A stretch of 64,000 nucleotides of DNA, from assembly GCA_964057225.1 (NCBI GenBank), contig OZ059900.1, forward strand, positions 8,876,501 to 8,940,500. The letters run 5' to 3'. The stretch is from Auanema rhodensis (lineage: Eukaryota; Nematoda; Chromadorea; Rhabditida; Rhabditidae). The notes under the pieces were generated by a model. It was not told the origin of the DNA. It did not search any database and saw nothing but the letters and a program-made list of their open reading frames with translations. The position numbers and the translations under genes are program-made. Position 1 is the first letter of the stretch; each line of letters starts with the position of its first letter. Below, one piece after another: positions 1 to 11,567 of this stretch.

Positions 1-348
1 AATAGTCAAAGTTTATGAATCCTGAATTTCAAATCCATATCTCAAAGGGTCTGATCAAAACATACAGTTTTCACATGTTTTGTACCCAAAATCGTTGAAT
101 ATATGGCGTTTTGAGCATAAAAAGGCCCATATTTCAATCAGTTTTGATATTCGTGCAAAATACACCTATATGAACATTCTATGACAGTATTTTATACATT
201 TAGTCGTTTTAGAAGAAAAAAATATGCTTAAGATCAAAAGTTTGACTGATTTTGCCAAAATGCCCTTCAATCCCCAAAAAACCAATAATTCTTGATATTT
301 TCGGTCCTTTTTGACCAAAGTGGTTAAAATTGAACATATATATGTAAA
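1..348 (+). repeat. Reference monomer (first copy) and its internal anatomy
   Basis: I use this copy as the coordinate frame. It has about 104 G+C of 348. Five CpG dinucleotides lie at 93, 107, 152, 205 and 302. A TGATCA site lies at 52-57, ACATGT at 73-78 and CTTAAG at 227-232, one of each per monomer, so enzymes cutting there should give a 348-bp ladder. An A-rich run (AGAAG then seven A) ends just before TATGC near 220 and is the commonest site of 1-bp length change. A 12-bp perfect palindrome, acatatatatgt, occupies 334-345. Positions 236-330 carry several A- or T-tracts separated by roughly 10 or 20 bp. The reverse complement has GG, GGGG, GGG and GG runs with 6-nt spacers in most copies (this first copy reads tcccc there). 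No functional site is proven by these patterns. Confidence 0.9.
334..345. other. 12-bp palindrome in each monomer
   Basis: The sequence acatatatatgt is its own reverse complement. In most copies after 9 kb the next base changes and the palindrome grows to 14 bp (aacatatatatgtt). Type C monomers read acatatagatgtg here and lose the symmetry. It could be a protein-binding site or simply an alternating purine-pyrimidine stretch prone to unwinding, and the sequence alone cannot tell. One inversion breakpoint at 39,517 falls directly against this element. Confidence 0.6.
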
Positions 349-3300
349 AATAGTCAAAGTTTATGAATCCTGAATTTCAAATCCATATCTCAAAGGGTCT
401 GATCAAAACATACAGTTTTCACATGTTTTGTACCCAAAATCGTTGAATATATGGCGTTTTGAGCATAAAAAGGCCCATATTTCAATCAGTTTTGATATTC
501 GTGCAAAATACACCTATATGAACATTCTTTGACAGTATTTCATACATTTAGTCGTTTTAGAAGAAAAAAATATGCTTAAGATCAAAAGTTTGACTGATTT
601 TGCCAAAATGCCCTTCAAACCCCAAAAAACCAATAATTCTTGATATTTTCGGTCCTTTTTGACCAAAGTGGTTAAAATTGGACATATATATGTAGAAATA
701 GTCGAAGTTTATGAATCCTGAATTTCAAATCCATATCTCAAAGGGTCTGATCAAAACATACAGTTTTCACATGTTTTGTACCCAAAATCGTTGAATATAT
801 GGCGTTTTGAGCATAAAAAGGCCCATATTTCAATCAGTTTTGATATTCGTGCAAAATACACCTATATCAACATTCTATGACAGTATTCCATACATTTAGT
901 CGTTTTAGAAGAGAAAAGTATGCTTAAGATCAAAAGTTTGACTGATTTTGCCAAAATGCCCTACAATCCCCAAAAAACCAATAATTCTTGATATTTTCGG
1001 TCCTTTTTGACCAAAGTGGTTAAAATTGAACATATATATGTAAAAATAGTCAAAGTTTATGAATCCTGAATTTCAAATCCATATCTCAAAGGGTCTGATC
1101 AAAACATACAGTTTTCACATGTTTTGTACCCAAAATCGTTGAATATATGGCGTTTTGAGCATAAAAAGGCCCATATTTCAATCAGTTTTGATATTCGTGC
1201 AAAATACACCTATATGAACATTCTTTGACAGTATTTCATACATTTAGTCGTTTTAGAAGAAAAAAATATGCTTAAGATCAAAAGTTTGACTGATTTTGCC
1301 AAAATGCCCTTCAAACCCCAAAAAACCAATAATTCTTGATATTTTCGGTCCTTTTTGACCAAAGTGGTTAAAATTGGACATATATATGTAAAAATAGTCA
1401 AAGTTTATGAATCCTGAATTTCAAATCCATATCTCAAAGGGTCTGATCAAAACATACAGTTTTCACATGTTTTGTACCCAAAATCGTTGAATATATGGCG
1501 TTTTGAGCATAAAAAGACCCATATTTCAATCAGTTTTGATATTCGTGCAAAATACACCCATATGAACATTCTATGACAGTATTTCATACATTTAGTCGTT
1601 TTAGAAGAAAAAAATATGCTTAAGATCAAAAGTTTGACTGATTTAGCCAAAATGTCCTTCAAACCCCAAAAAACCAATAATTCTTGATATTTTCGGTCCT
1701 TTTTGACCAAAGTGGTTAAAATTAAACATATATATGTGAAAATAGTCAAAGTTTATGAATCCTGAATTTCAAATCCATATCTCAAAGGGTCTGATCAAAA
1801 CATACAGTTTTCACATGTTTTGTACCCAAAATCGTTGAATATATGGCGTTTTGAGCATAAAAAGGCCCATATTTCAATCAGTTTTGATATTCGTGCAAAA
1901 TACACTTATATCAACATTCTATGACAGTATTCCATACATTTAGTCGTTTTAGAAGAAAAAAATATGCTTAAGATCAAAAGTTTGACTGATTTAGCCAAAA
2001 TGCCCTTCAAACCCCAAAAAACCAATAATTCTTGATATTTTCGGTCCTTTTTGACCAAAGTGGTTAAAATTGGACATATATATGTAAAAATAGTCAAAGT
2101 TTATGAATCCTGAATTTCAAATCCATATCTCAAAGGGTCTGATCAAAACATACAGTTTTCACATGTTTTGTACCCAAAATCGTTGAATATATGGCGTTTT
2201 GAGCATAAAAAGGCCCATATTTCAATCAGTTTTGATATTCGTGCAAAATACACCTATATGAACATTCTATGACAGTATTTTATACATTTAGTCGTTTTAG
2301 AAGAAAAAAATATGCTTAAGATCAAAAGTTTGACTGATTTTGCCAAAATGCCCTTCAAACCCCAAAAAACCAATAATTCTTGATATTTTCGGTCCTTTTT
2401 GACCAAAGTGGTTAAAATTGAACATATATATGTAAAAATAGTCAAAGTTTATGAAACCTGAATTTCAAATCCATATCTCAAAGGGTCTGATCAAAACATA
2501 CAGTTTTCACATGTTTTGTACCCAAAATCGTTGAATATATGGCGTTTTGAGCATAAAAAGGCCCATATTTCAATCAGTTTTGATATTCGTGCAAAATACA
2601 CCTATATGAACATTCTATGACAGTATTTCATACATTTAGTCGTTTTAGAAGAAAAAAATATGCTTAAGATCAAAAGTTTGACTGATTTAGCCAAAATGTC
2701 CTTCAAACCCAAAAAACCAATAATTCTTGATATTTTCGGTCCTTTTTGACCAAAGTGGTTAAAATTGAACATATATATGTGAAAATAGTCAAAGTTAATG
2801 AATCCTGAATTCCAAATCCATATCTCAAAGGGTCTGATCAAAACATACAGTTTTCACATGTTTTGTAACCAAAATCGTTGAATATATGGCGTTTTGAGCA
2901 TAAAAAGGCCCATATTTCAATCAGTTTTGATATTCGTGCAAAATACACTTATATCAACATTCTATGACAGTATTCCATACATTTAGTCGTTTTAGAAGAA
3001 AAAAATATGCTTAAGATCAAAAGTTTGACTGATTTAGCCAAAATGCCCTTCAAACTCCAAAAAACCAATAATTCTTGATATTTTCGGTCCTTTTTGACCA
3101 AAGTGGTTAAAATTGGACATATATATGTAAAAATAGTCAAAGTTTATGAATCCTGAATTTCAAATCCATATCTCAAAGGGTCTGATCAAAACATACAGTT
3201 TTCACATGTTTTGTACCCAAAATCGTTGAATATATGGCGTTTTGAGCATAAAAAGGCCCATATTTCAATCAGTTTTGATAATCGTGCAAAATACACCTAT

Positions 3301-5627
3301 ATGAACATTCTATGACAGTATTACATACATTTAGTCGTTTTAGAAGAAAAAAATATGCTTAAGATCAAAAGTTTGACTGATTTAGCCAAAATGCCCTTCA
3401 AACCCCAAAAAACCAATAATTCTTGATATTTTCGGTCCTTTTTGACCAAAGTGGTTAAAATTGGACATATATATGTAAAAATAGTCAAAGTTTATGAATC
3501 CTGAATTTCAAATCCACATCTCAAAGGGTCTGATCAAAACATACAGTTTTCACATGTTTTGTACCCAAAATCGTTGAATATATGGCGTTTTGAGCATAAA
3601 AAGGCCCATATTTCAATCAGTTTAGATATTCGTGCAAAATACACCTATATGAACATTCTATGACAGTATTTCATACATTTAGTCGTTTTAGAAGAAAAAA
3701 ATATGCTTAAGATCAAAAGTTTGACTGATTTTGCCAAAATGCCCTTCAAACCCCAAAAAACCAATAATTCTTGATATTTTCGGTCCTTTTTGAACAAAGT
3801 GGTTAAAATTGAACATATATATGTAAAAATAGTCAAAGTTTATGAAACCTGAATTTCAAATCCATATCTCAAAGGGTCTGATCAAAACATACAGTTTTCA
3901 CATGTTTTGTACCCAAAATCGTTGAATATATGGCGTTTTGAGCATAAAAAGGCCCATATTTCAATCAGTTTCGATATTCGTGCAAAATACACCTATATCA
4001 ACATTCTATGACAGTATTCCATACATTTAGTCGTTTTAGAAGAAAAAAATATGCTTAAGATCAAAAGTTTGACTGATTTTGCCAAAATGCCCTTCAATCC
4101 CCAAAAAACCAATAATTCTTGATATTTTCGGTCCTTTTTGACCAAAGTGGTTAAAATTGAACATATATATGTAAAAATAGTCAAAGTTTATGAATCCTGA
4201 ATTTCAAATCCATATCTCAAAGGGTCTGATCAAAACATACAGTTTTCACATGTTTTGTACCCAAAATCGTTGAATATATGGCGTTTTGAGCATAAAAAGG
4301 CCCATATTTCAATCAGTTTTGATATTCGTGCAAATTACACCTATATAAACATTCTATGACAGTATTTCATACATTTAGTCGTTTTAGAAGAAAAAAATAT
4401 GCTTAAGATCAAAAGTTTGACTGATTTAGCCAAAATGCCCTTCAAACCCCAAAAAACCAATAATTCTTGATATTTTCGGTCCTTTTTGACCAAAGTGGTT
4501 AAAATTGGACATATATATGTAAAAATAGTCAAAGTTTATGAATCCTGAATTTCAAATCCATATCTCAAAGGGTCTGATCAAAACATACAGTTTTCACATG
4601 TTTTGTACCCAAAATCGTTGAATATATGGCGTTTTGAGCATAAAAAGGCCCATATTTCAATCAGTTTTGATAATCGTGCAAAATACACCTATATGAACAT
4701 TCTATGACAGTATTTCATACATTTAGTCGTTTTAGAAGAAAAAAATAAGCTTAAGATCAAAAGTTTGACTGATTTTGCCAAAATGCCCTTCAAACCCCAA
4801 AAAACCAATAATTCTTGATATTTTCGGTCCTTTTTGACCAAAGTGGTTAAAATTGAACATATATATGTAAAAATAGTCAAAGTTTATGAAACCTGAATTT
4901 CAAATCCATATCTCAAAGGGTCTGATCAAAACATACAGTTTTCACATGTTTTGTACCCAAAATCGTTGAATATATGGCGTTTTGAGCATAAAAAGGCCCA
5001 TATTTCAATCAGTTTTGATATTCGTGCAAAATACACCTATATGAACATTCTATGACAGTATTTCATACATTTAGTCGTTTTAGAAGAAAAAAATATGCTT
5101 AAGATCAAAAGTTTGACTGATTTAGCCAAAATGCCCTTCAAACCCCAAAAAACCAATAATTCTTGATATTTTCGGTCCTTTTTGACCAAAGTGGTTAAAA
5201 TTGAACATATATATGTAGAAATAGTCGAAGTTTATGAATCCTGAATTTCAAATCCATATCTCAAAGGGTCTGATCAAAACATACAGTTTTCACATGTTTT
5301 GTACCCAAAATCGTTGAATATATGGCGTTTTGAGCATAAAAAGGCCCATATTTCAATCAGTTTCGATATTCGTGCAAAATACACCTATATCAACATTCTA
5401 TGACAGTATTCCATACATTTAGTCGTTTTAGAAGAAAAAAATATGCTTAAGATCAAAAGTTTGACTGATTTTGCCAAAATGCCCTTCAATCCCCAAAAAA
5501 CCAATAATTCTTGATATTTTCGGTCCTTTTCGACCAAAGTGGTTAAAATTGAAAATATATATGTAAAAATAGTCAAAGTTTACGAATCCTGAATTTCAAA
5601 TCCATATCTCAAAGGGTCTGATCAAAA

Positions 5628-6637
5628 CATACAGTTTTCACATGTTTTGTACCCAAAATCGTTGAATATATGGCGTTTTGAGCATAAAAAGGCCCATATT
5701 TCAATCAGTTTTGATATTCGTGCAAAATACACCTATATGAACATTCTATGACAGTATTTCATACATTTAGTCGTTTTAGAAGAAAAAAATATGCTTAAGA
5801 TCAAAAGTTTGACTGATTTAGCCAAAATGCCCTTCAAACCCCAAAAAACCAATAATTCTTGATATTTTCGGTCCTTTTTGACCAAAGTGGTTAAAATTGG
5901 ACATATATATGTAAAAATAGTCAAAGTTTATGAATCCTGAATTTCAAATCCATATCTCAAAGGGTCTGATCAAAACATACAGTTTTCACATGTTTTGTAC
6001 CCAAAATCGTTGAATATATGGCGTTTTGAGCATAAAAAGGCCCATATTTCAATCAGTTTTGATATTCGTGCAAAATACACCTATATGAACATTCTATGAC
6101 AGTATTTCATACATTTAGTCGTTTTAGAAGAAAAAAATATGCTTAAGATCAAAAGTTTGACTGATTTAGCCAAAATGCCCTTCAAACCCCAAAAAACCAA
6201 TAATTCTTGATATTTTCGGTCCTTTTTGACCAAAGTGGTTAAAATTGGACATATATATGTAGAAACAGTCGAAGTTTATGAATCCTGAATTTCAAATCCA
6301 TATCTCAAAGGGTCTGATCAAAACATACAGTTTTCACATGTTTTGTACCCAAAATCGTTGAATATATGGCGTTTTGAGCATAAAAAGGCCCATATTTCAA
6401 TCAGTTTTGATATTCGTGCAAAATACACCTATATCAACATTCTTTGACAGTATTTCATACATTTAGTCGTTTTAGAAGAAAAAAATATGCTTAAGATCAA
6501 AAGTTTGACTGATTTTGCCAAAATGCCCTTCAAACCCCAAAAAACCAATAATTCTTGATATTTTCGGTCCTTTTTGACCAAAGTGGTTAAAATTGGACAT
6601 ATATATGTAAAAATAGTCAAAGTTTATGAATCCTGAA
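5628..6637 (+). repeat. 1,010-bp tandem duplication, copy 1
   Basis: This segment of three monomers minus 34 bp is followed directly by a second copy at 6,638-7,647. Shared private variants include gtagaaacagtcgaag near 6,258 and 7,268 and cattctttgacag near 6,439 and 7,449, each pair 1,010 bp apart. The left end (catacag at 5,628) and right end (tcctgaa ending at 6,637) lie at different monomer positions, so the duplication was not an in-register unequal exchange. Confidence 0.9.
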
Positions 6638-6644
6638 CATACAG
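6631..6644 (+). other. Junction with 34-bp register loss
   Basis: tcctgaa is joined directly to catacag. The 34 bases that normally lie between them (monomer positions about 27-60) are missing here and nowhere else in the window. The bases flanking the two donor ends share 'aa' (tcctgaa and atcaaaa), a 2-bp microhomology that is compatible with end joining. Confidence 0.9.
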
Positions 6645-7647
6645 TTTTCACATGTTTTGTACCCAAAATCGTTGAATATATGGCGTTTTGAGCATAAAAA
6701 GGCCCATATTTCAATCAGTTTTGATATTCGTGCAAAATACACCTATATGAACATTCTATGACAGTATTTCATACATTTAGTCGTTTTAGAAGAAAAAAAT
6801 ATGCTTAAGATCAAAAGTTTGACTGATTTAGCCAAAATGCCCTTCAAACCCCAAAAAACCAATAATTCTTGATATTTTCGGTCCTTTTTGACCAAAGTGG
6901 TTAAAATTGGACATATATATGTAAAAATAGTCAAAGTTTATGAATCCTGAATTTCAAATCCATATCTCAAAGGGTCTGATCAAAACATACAGTTTTCACA
7001 TGTTTTGTACCCAAAATCGTTGAATATATGGCGTTTTGAGCATAAAAAGGCCCATATTTCAATCAGTTTTGATATTCGTGCAAAATACACCTATATGAAC
7101 ATTCTATGACAGTATTTCATACATTTAGTCGTTTTAGAAGAAAAAAATATGCTTAAGATCAAAAGTTTGACTGATTTAGCCAAAATGCCCTTCAAACCCC
7201 AAAAAACCAATAATTCTTGATATTTTCGGTCCTTTTTGACCAAAGTGGTTAAAATTGGACATATATATGTAGAAACAGTCGAAGTTTATGAATCCTGAAT
7301 TTCAAATCCATATCTCAAAGGGTCTGATCAAAACATACAGTTTTCACATGTTTTGTACCCAAAATCGTTGAATATATGGCGTTTTGAGCATAAAAAGGCC
7401 CATATTTCAATCAGTTTTGATATTCGTGCAAAATACACCTATATCAACATTCTTTGACAGTATTTCATACATTTAGTCGTTTTAGAAGAAAAAAATATGC
7501 TTAAGATCAAAAGTTTGACTGATTTTGCCAAAATGCCCTTCAAACCCCAAAAAACCAATAATTCTTGATATTTTCGGTCCTTTTTGACCAAAGTGGTTAA
7601 AATTGGACATATATATGTAAAAATAGTCAAAGTTTATGAATCCTGAA
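6638..7647 (+). repeat. 1,010-bp tandem duplication, copy 2
   Basis: This is the second copy of 5,628-6,637. After 7,647 the sequence continues into normal in-phase monomers (tcctgaatttc), showing that copy 1 is the one with the abnormal right junction. I saw no differences between the copies at the markers compared, so the event looks recent relative to most monomer divergence. Confidence 0.88.
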
Positions 7648-8923
7648 TTTCAAATCCATATCTCAAAGGGTCTGATCAAAACATACAGTTTTCACATGTT
7701 TTGTACCCAAAATCGTTGAATATATGGCGTTTTGAGCATAAAAAGGCCCATATTTCAATCAGTTTTGATATTCGTGCAAAATACACCTATATGAACATTC
7801 TATGACAGTATTTCATACATTTAGTCGTTTTAGAAGAAAAAAATATGCTTAAGATCAAAAGTTTGACTGATTTAGCCAAAATGTCCTTCAAACCCCAAAA
7901 AACCAATAATTCTTGATATTTTCGGTCCTTTTTGACCAAAGTGGTTAAAATTGGACATATATATGTAAAAATAGTCAAAGTTTATGAATCCTGAATTTCA
8001 AATCCATATCTCAAAGGGTCTGATCAAAACATACAGTTTTCACATGTTTTGTACCCAAAATCGTTGAATATATGGCGTTTTGAGCATAAAAAGGCCCATA
8101 TTTCAATCAGTTTTGATATTCGTGCAAAATACACTTATATCAACATTCTATGACAGTATTCCATACATTTAGTCGTTTTAGAAGAAAAAAATATGCTTAA
8201 GATCAAAAGTTTGACTGATTTAGCCAAAATGCCCTTCAAACCCCAAAAAACCAATAATTCTTGATATTTTCGGTCCTTTTTGACCAAAGTGGTTAAAATT
8301 GAACATATATATGTAAAAATAGTCAAAGTTTATGAATCCTGAATTTCAAATCCATATCTCAAAGGGTCTGATCAAAACATACAGTTTTCACATGTTTTGT
8401 ACCCAAAATCGTTGAATATATGGCGTTTTGAGCATAAAAAGGCCCATATTTCAATCAGTTTTGATATTCGTGCAAAATACACCTATATGAACATTCTATG
8501 ACAGTATTTCATACATTTAGTCGTTTTAGAAGAAAAAAATATGCTTAAGATCAAAAGTTTGACTGATTTAGCCAAAATGCCCTTCAAACCCCAAAAAACC
8601 AATAATTCTTGATATTTTCGGTCCTTTTTGACCAAAGTGGTTAAAATTGGACATATATATGTAAAAATAGTCAAAGTTTATGAATCCTGAATTTCAAATC
8701 CATATCTCAAAGGGTCTGATCAAAACATACAGTTTTCACATGTTTTGTACCCAAAATCGTTGAATATATGGCGTTTTGAGCATAAAAAGGCCCATATTTC
8801 AATCAGTTTTGATATTCGTGCAAAATACACTTATATCAACATTCTATGACAGTATTCCATACATTTAGTCGTTTTAGAAGAAAAAAATATGCTTAAGATC
8901 AAAAGTTTGACTGATTTAGCCAA

Positions 8924-8991
8924 AATGCCCTTCAAACCCCAAAAAACCAATAATTCTTGATATTTTCGGTCCTTTTTGACCAAAGTGGTTG
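8924..8991 (+). other. Chimeric monomer at the type A to type B/C boundary
   Basis: The monomer starting near 8,700 carries type A markers on its left (cttatatcaac, cattccatac, gatttagcc) and B-like markers on its right (gtggttgaaattg at about 8,985, then gttaaaatag and cctgattttc). The exchange lies between the last A marker near 8,923 and the first B marker near 8,991. Every monomer to the right, until 11.2 kb, lacks the A markers. Confidence 0.75.
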
Positions 8992-9388
8992 AAATTGAAC
9001 ATATATATGTTAAAATAGTCAAAGATTATGAATCCTGATTTTCAAATCCATATCTCAAAGGGTCTGATCAAAACATACAGTTTTCACATGTTTTGTACCC
9101 AAAATCGTTGAATATATGGCGTTTTGAGCATAAAAAGGCCCATATTTCAATCAGTTTTGATATTCGTGCAAAGTACACCTATATGAACATTTTATGACAG
9201 TATTTCATATATTTAGTCGTTTTAGAAGAAAAAAATATGCTTAAGATCAAAAGTTTGACTGATTTTGCCAAAATGCCCTTCAAACCCCAAAAAACCAATA
9301 ATTCTTGATATTTTCGGTCCTTTTTGACCAAAGTGGTTAAAATTGAACATATATATGTTAAAATAGTCAAAGTTTATAAATCCTGAAC

Positions 9389-10780
9389 TTCAAATCCATA
9401 TCTCAAAGGGTCTGATCAAAACATACAGTTTTCACATGTTTTGTACCCAGAATCGTTGAATATATGGCGTTTTGAGCATAAAAAGACCCATATTTCAATC
9501 AGTTTTGATATTCGTGCAAAATACACCTATATGAACATTCTATGACATTATTTCATACTATTAGTCGTTTTAGAAGAAAAAAATATGCTTAAGATCAAAA
9601 GTTTGACTGATTTTGCCAAAATGCCCTTCAAACCTCAAAAAACCAATAATTCTTGATATTTTCGGTCCTTTTTGACCAAAGTAGTTAAAATTGAACATAT
9701 AGATGTGAAAATAGTCAAAGTTTATGAATCCTAAACTTCAGATCCATATCTCAAAGGGTCTGATCTAAACATACAGTTTTCACATGTTTTGTACCCAAAA
9801 TCGTTGAATATATGGCGTTTTGAGCATAAAAAGGCCCATATTTCAATCAGTTTTGATATTCGTGCAAATTACACCTATATAAACATTCTATGACAGTATT
9901 TCATAAATTTAGTCGTTTTAGAAGAAAAAAATATGCTTAAGATCAAAAGTTTGAGTGATTTTGCCAAAATGCCCTTCAAACCCCAAAAAACCAATAATTC
10001 TTGATATTTTCGGTCCTTTTTGACCAAAGTGGTTAAAATTGAACATATATATGTTAAAATAGTCAAAGTTTATAAATCCTGAATTTCAAATCCATATCTC
10101 AAAGGGTCTGATCAAAACATACAGTTTTCACATGTTTTGTACCCAGAATCGTTGAATATATGGCGTTTTGAGCATAAAAAGACCCATATTTCAATCAGTT
10201 TTGATATTCGTGCAAAATACACCTATATGAACATTCTATGACATTATTTCATACTATTAGTCGTTTTAGAAGAAAAAAATATGCTTAAGATCAAAAGTTT
10301 GACTGATTTTGCCAAAATGCCCTTCAAACCTCAAAAAACCAATAATTCTTGATATTTTCGGTCCTTTTTGACCAAAGTAGTTAAAATTGAACATATAGAT
10401 GTGAAAATAGTCAAAGTTTATGAATCCTAAACTTCAGATCCATATCTCAAAGGGTCTGATCTAAACATACAGTTTTCACATGTTTTGTACCCAAAATCGT
10501 TGAATATATGGCGTTTTGAGCATAAAAAGGCCCATATTTCAATCAGTTTTGATATTCGTGCAAATTACACCTATATAAACATTCTATGACAGTATTTCAT
10601 AAATTTAGTCGTTTTAGAAGAAAAAAATATGCTTAAGATCAAAAGTTTGAGTGATTTTGCCAAAATGCCCTTCAAACCCCAAAAAACCAATAATTCTTGA
10701 TATTTTCGGTCCTTTTTGACCAAAGTGGTTAAAATTGAACATATATATGTTAAAATAGTCAAAGTTTATAAATCCTGAAT
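9389..10780 (+). repeat. Dimer HOR, 696-bp period, two copies
   Basis: A C monomer (gacccatat, actattag, aacctcaaaa, agatgtgaaa, cctaaacttc, gatctaaac) followed by a B monomer (aaattacacc, ataaatttag, gagtgatt) occurs twice, at 9,389-10,084 and 10,085-10,780. The left limit is set by cctgaact at 9,388 against cctgaatt at 10,084. After the second copy the gacccat marker reverts to ggcccat. Confidence 0.82.
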
Positions 10781-11567
10781 TTCAAATCCATATCTCAAAG
10801 GGTCTGATCAAAACATACAGTTTTCACATGTTTTGTACCCAGAATCGTTGAATATATGGCGTTTTGAGCATAAAAAGGCCCATATTTCAATCAGTTTTGA
10901 TATTCGTGCAAAATACACCTATATGAACATTCTATGACATTATTTCATAAATTTAGTCGTTTTAGAAGAAAAAAATATGCTTAAGATCAAAAGTTTGAGT
11001 GATTTTGCCAAAATGCCCTTCAAACCCCAAAAAACCAATAATTCTTGATATTTTCGGTCCTTTTTGACCAAAGTGGTTAAAATTGAACATATATATGTTA
11101 AAATAGTCAAAGTTTATAAATCCTGAATTTCAAATCCATATCTCAAAGGGTCTGATCTAAACATACAGTTTTCACATGTTTTGTACCCAAAATCGTTGAA
11201 TATATGGCGTTTTGAGCATAAAAAGGCCCATATTTCAATCAGTTTTGATATTCGTGCAAAATACACCTATATGAACATTCTATGACAGTATTTCATACAT
11301 TTAGTCGTTTTAGAAGAAAAAAATATGCTTAAGATCAAAAGTTTGACTGATTTAGCCAAAATGCCCTTCAAACCCCAAAAAACCAATAATTCTTGATATT
11401 TTCGGTCCTTTTTGACCAAAGTGGTTAAAATTGGACATATATATGTAAAAATAGTCAAAGTTTATGAATCCTGAATTTCAAATCCATATCTCAATTATTG
11501 GTTTTTTGAGGTTTGAAGGGCATTTTGGCAAAATCAGTCAAACTTTTGATCTTAAGCATATTTTTTT
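10404..11567 (+). repeat. Segment duplicated 25,236 bp downstream (copy 1)
   Basis: This stretch matches 35,640-36,803 at a constant offset, including cctaaacttc with gatctaaac, aaattacacc, the type A monomer and the start of the inverted fragment. The left limit is the third base of gtg at 10,403 against gtt at 35,639. One difference seen is gatttagcc at 11,357 against gatttagcg at 36,593. Confidence 0.82.
11267..11494 (+). repeat. Isolated type A monomer left of the first inversion
   Basis: It carries gactgatttagcc, atacatttag and ggacatatatatg with gtaaaaatag, the type A combination otherwise confined to the first 9 kb. It stops at atctcaa, monomer position about 45, where the inverted fragment begins. 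Confidence 0.85.

Larger units (their letters stand above)
1..8923 (+). repeat. Type A monomer block
   Basis: About 25 monomers share the markers gatttagcc or gactgattttgcc, atacatttag, and often ggacatatatatg followed by gtaaaaatag and tttatgaatcctgaa. Subtypes differ at recurrent positions: cattccatac with cacttatatcaac, and gtagaaatagtcgaag at about 690 and 5,215. One subtype pair recurs at a 2,088-bp distance (166 and 2,254 carry the same ttttatacatt variant), which suggests an old six-monomer repeat that is no longer regular. One monomer near 2,708 has lost a C from a CCCC run and is 347 bp. Type A monomers are absent from most of the rest of the window, reappearing only beside the inverted segments at 11.3 and 36.5-39.2 kb. 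Confidence 0.85.

Noticed and set aside
142-165. CENP-B-box-like element near attcgtgc or ttcggtcc
   Set aside because: A TTCG core is present, but the required downstream A and CGGG spacing is not met on either strand.
270-282. Telomere-like CCCCAAAA motif
   Set aside because: It occurs once per monomer as part of ccccaaaaaacc, varies to cctcaaaaaacc in C monomers and never forms a tandem telomeric run.
251-285. G-quadruplex on the minus strand (GG, GGGG, GGG, GG with 6-nt loops)
   Set aside because: Only two-tetrad stacking is possible with long loops, and C monomers break the GGGG run. Too weak to annotate as a structure.
334-345. TATA box promoter in tatatata-like sequence
   Set aside because: AT-rich alternation is expected at this base composition, and no initiator, downstream gene or conserved spacing supports a promoter.
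166-357. Recurrent 63-codon open frames on the minus strand, about once per monomer across the window
   Set aside because: They follow the 348-bp period exactly, cover the same monomer positions and change by replacement substitutions with no bias to silent sites. They are broken wherever the monomer has a stop variant. No promoter or conserved start context is visible. They are a property of the repeat, not genes.
1447-1749. A 100-codon minus-strand frame, the longest in the window
   Set aside because: It is the usual repeat frame extended because one monomer carries substitutions that remove stops. It has no distinguishing protein features.
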